Below, piece by piece: positions 5,323 through 6,738 of a stretch of DNA of 6,738 nucleotides. The translations under genes were made by a program, and so were the position numbers. A model generated the notes under the pieces. It did not search any database and had not been told where the DNA came from. It was given only the letters and a program-made list of their open reading frames with translations. Position 1 is the stretch's first letter, and each line of letters starts with the position of its first letter. This DNA is from Thermoplasmatota archaeon (GTDB taxonomy: Archaea; Thermoplasmatota; Thermoplasmata; Methanomassiliicoccales; Methanomassiliicoccaceae): NCBI GenBank assembly GCA_022709105.1, contig JAKIXL010000081.1, forward strand, positions 1-6,738, written 5' to 3'.

Positions 5323-6738
5323 ATGGTAGATCCGATGGATGACGATCCCAAGCATTATTGTGGGGTTGTCGCCATGGCCCTCGATGTCAGGGCCGCCCCC
5401 GAGCTTAAGCGAGCCCTGCGAGTAATGCAGCATAGGGGCCAAGAGGCCGCGGGCATAGCCGTCTCCGATAAAGGCAGCCTTTCCTACCTGAGGGGCGCCG
5501 GCCTGGTCCACGAGGTACTGGGTGGCAAGGAGTTCGATTCCCTGAAGGGCTGCGTAGGCATCGGTCATGTCCGATACGCCACCACGGGTACGTCCTGCTC
5601 GGATAACGCCCAGCCCATCGTTGTTACATCGGCGGCCGGGGACGTGGCCCTAGGTCACAACGGCGACATCGTCAACTCGGCGAAGCTGAGGTCAAAGTAC
5701 CAGAGCGATGGCTGGGCCTTCTTGACCACAACCGACTCGGAGATCATAGTGCGGATCCTGGCCAACGAGCTCAAGCAGGGGGCGGACCCTGTAAAAGCGA
5801 TAAGGTCGACGATGAAGCTGCTCGACGGGGCCTATTCCCTCGTGATCATGATCGGGAACCGGGTTTTCGGGGTCCGGGACCCCCTGGGCTTCCGGCCGCT
5901 CTGCCTGGGAAAGCTCTCGCGCGGATATTGTCTAGCGTCAGAGTCGGCGGTGTTCGACATCTTGCAGGGAGAGTTCATCAGAGACATACTGCCCGGTGAG
6001 GTCATCGAGATCACAACCGATTCATACTCATCGTCCCGAACGGCAAGGCCATCTAGCAGGGCCCACTGCATGTTCGAGTGGGTATACTTTGCCCGGCCGG
6101 ACTCGGTGATCGACGGCCGGGAGGTTTACGAAGTCCGTAAGATCATCGGCAAGATCCTTGCCAGAGAGCATCCGGTGGATGCGGACGTGGTGATCCCCGT
6201 CCCCGACTCGGGCCGCGCGCACGCGCTCGGTTTCGCCATCGGTTCCGGCATACCGTACGACGAGGGGCTGATGAAGAACCGCTATATCGAGCGAACCTTC
6301 ATCATGCCTGAGCAGCTCCAGAGGGAGGAAGGGGTCAGCATTAAGCTCAATCCCATCCGGTCAACCATCAAGGATAAAAGAGTGGTGGTGGTCGATGACT
6401 CGATCGTTCGAGGCACGACCTTGCGCAAGATAGTGCAGATGCTCCGACGGGGCGGGGCGCGGGAGATCCATGTGCGCATCGGATGCCCGCCTGTGGTCGC
6501 GCCATGCTACTACGGCGTAGACATGAAGACAAGGGAACAGTTCATAGCCAACAATAAGACCATGCCGGAGATCGCTGAGTACCTGACCGCTGATTCGCTC
6601 GGATACATATCACTAAAGGGCTTAGAGGAGGCGCTTAACATCCCGGAGAACGATCTGTGCCTGGCATGCCTCAACGGCGAGTACCCTACGAACGTGCCTG
6701 GAGAGAAGATGCGGTTCCAGAGAAAACTGGACATCTGA
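5323..6738 (+). CDS. purF: amidophosphoribosyltransferase (glutamine PRPP amidotransferase)
   Basis: PurF makes 5-phosphoribosylamine from PRPP and glutamine, the committed step of purine synthesis. The gene is complete at 471 residues, ending in TGA on the last base. The N-terminal nucleophile glutaminase domain has the probable catalytic Cys13 (HYCGVVA), so a 12-residue propeptide (MVDPMDDDPKHY) must be removed; starting at ATG 5335 would shorten it to eight. Other glutaminase motifs are QHRGQEAAGIA (36-46), GHVRYATTG (81-89), GHNGDIVN (111-118) and TTDSE (136-140). The phosphoribosyltransferase domain has PVPDSGR (292-298) and the PRPP loop VVVVDDSIVRGTT (354-366). C249, C395, C446 and C449 correspond to the four 4Fe-4S ligands of the Bacillus-type enzyme, so this is the propeptide plus Fe-S class. 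Only four bases separate it from rpl37e, and its own Shine-Dalgarno is weak, pointing to translational coupling. Confidence 0.96.
   Translation: MVDPMDDDPKHYCGVVAMALDVRAAPELKRALRVMQHRGQEAAGIAVSDKGSLSYLRGAGLVHEVLGGKEFDSLKGCVGIGHVRYATTGTSCSDNAQPIVVTSAAGDVALGHNGDIVNSAKLRSKYQSDGWAFLTTTDSEIIVRILANELKQGADPVKAIRSTMKLLDGAYSLVIMIGNRVFGVRDPLGFRPLCLGKLSRGYCLASESAVFDILQGEFIRDILPGEVIEITTDSYSSSRTARPSSRAHCMFEWVYFARPDSVIDGREVYEVRKIIGKILAREHPVDADVVIPVPDSGRAHALGFAIGSGIPYDEGLMKNRYIERTFIMPEQLQREEGVSIKLNPIRSTIKDKRVVVVDDSIVRGTTLRKIVQMLRRGGAREIHVRIGCPPVVAPCYYGVDMKTREQFIANNKTMPEIAEYLTADSLGYISLKGLEEALNIPENDLCLACLNGEYPTNVPGEKMRFQRKLDI

Noticed and set aside
1..6738. CRISPR arrays, tRNA or rRNA genes, insertion sequences, attachment sites, toxin-antitoxin or phage genes
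   Set aside because: No regularly spaced repeats, cloverleaf-like segments, transposase motifs or terminal repeats were seen. Coding density is near complete with core-type genes of uniform composition.

Overview
The window reads as ordinary chromosomal DNA from a euryarchaeon. The best guess is a Thermoplasmata-type lineage such as Methanomassiliicoccales, but this is inferred from gene content and style; no marker fixes the taxon. The archaeal evidence is an archaeal Lsm protein directly followed by ribosomal protein eL37, a single-domain ArsA-type ATPase with a C-terminal HSP20-like domain, a CBS protein ending in a zinc ribbon, frequent AGG/ATA codons, short Shine-Dalgarno (SD) sequences of GGAG type, and TATA-like rather than -35/-10 promoters. 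G+C is fairly high by eye, which explains the many long antisense shadow ORFs.

Layout. (1) Bases 2-1208, plus strand: the 3' part of an ArsA/Get3-family ATPase, cut by the left edge, then a 112-residue protein I do not recognise that starts one base after the ATPase stop. (2) Bases 1210-1800, minus strand: a two-CBS-domain protein with a C-terminal zinc ribbon, convergent with the previous pair across one spacer base. (3) Bases 1801-1908: a divergent intergenic region. (4) Bases 1909-4862, plus strand: an overlapping three-gene operon of AMMECR1-domain protein, dihydroorotase (pyrC), and a long YkgJ-type cysteine-cluster protein. (5) Bases 4863-4922: a promoter region with a good archaeal TATA box. 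(6) Bases 4923-6738, plus strand: a compact operon of Lsm (SmAP), eL37 (55 residues) and amidophosphoribosyltransferase (purF), which ends exactly at the window edge.

Functionally, the right half combines nucleotide synthesis (pyrC for pyrimidines, purF for the committed step of purines) with RNA/ribosome functions (Lsm, eL37). The left half holds a probable chaperone/targeting ATPase with an unknown small partner, and an adenosyl-ligand-type sensor. All recognised enzymes keep their key catalytic residues and look intact.

I found no mobile element, CRISPR array, tRNA, rRNA, phage gene or toxin-antitoxin pair. I saw no clear undescribed system. The least explained items are the 112-residue protein coupled to ArsA, and the roughly 250-residue extension of the YkgJ-type protein in the AMMECR1-pyrC operon.
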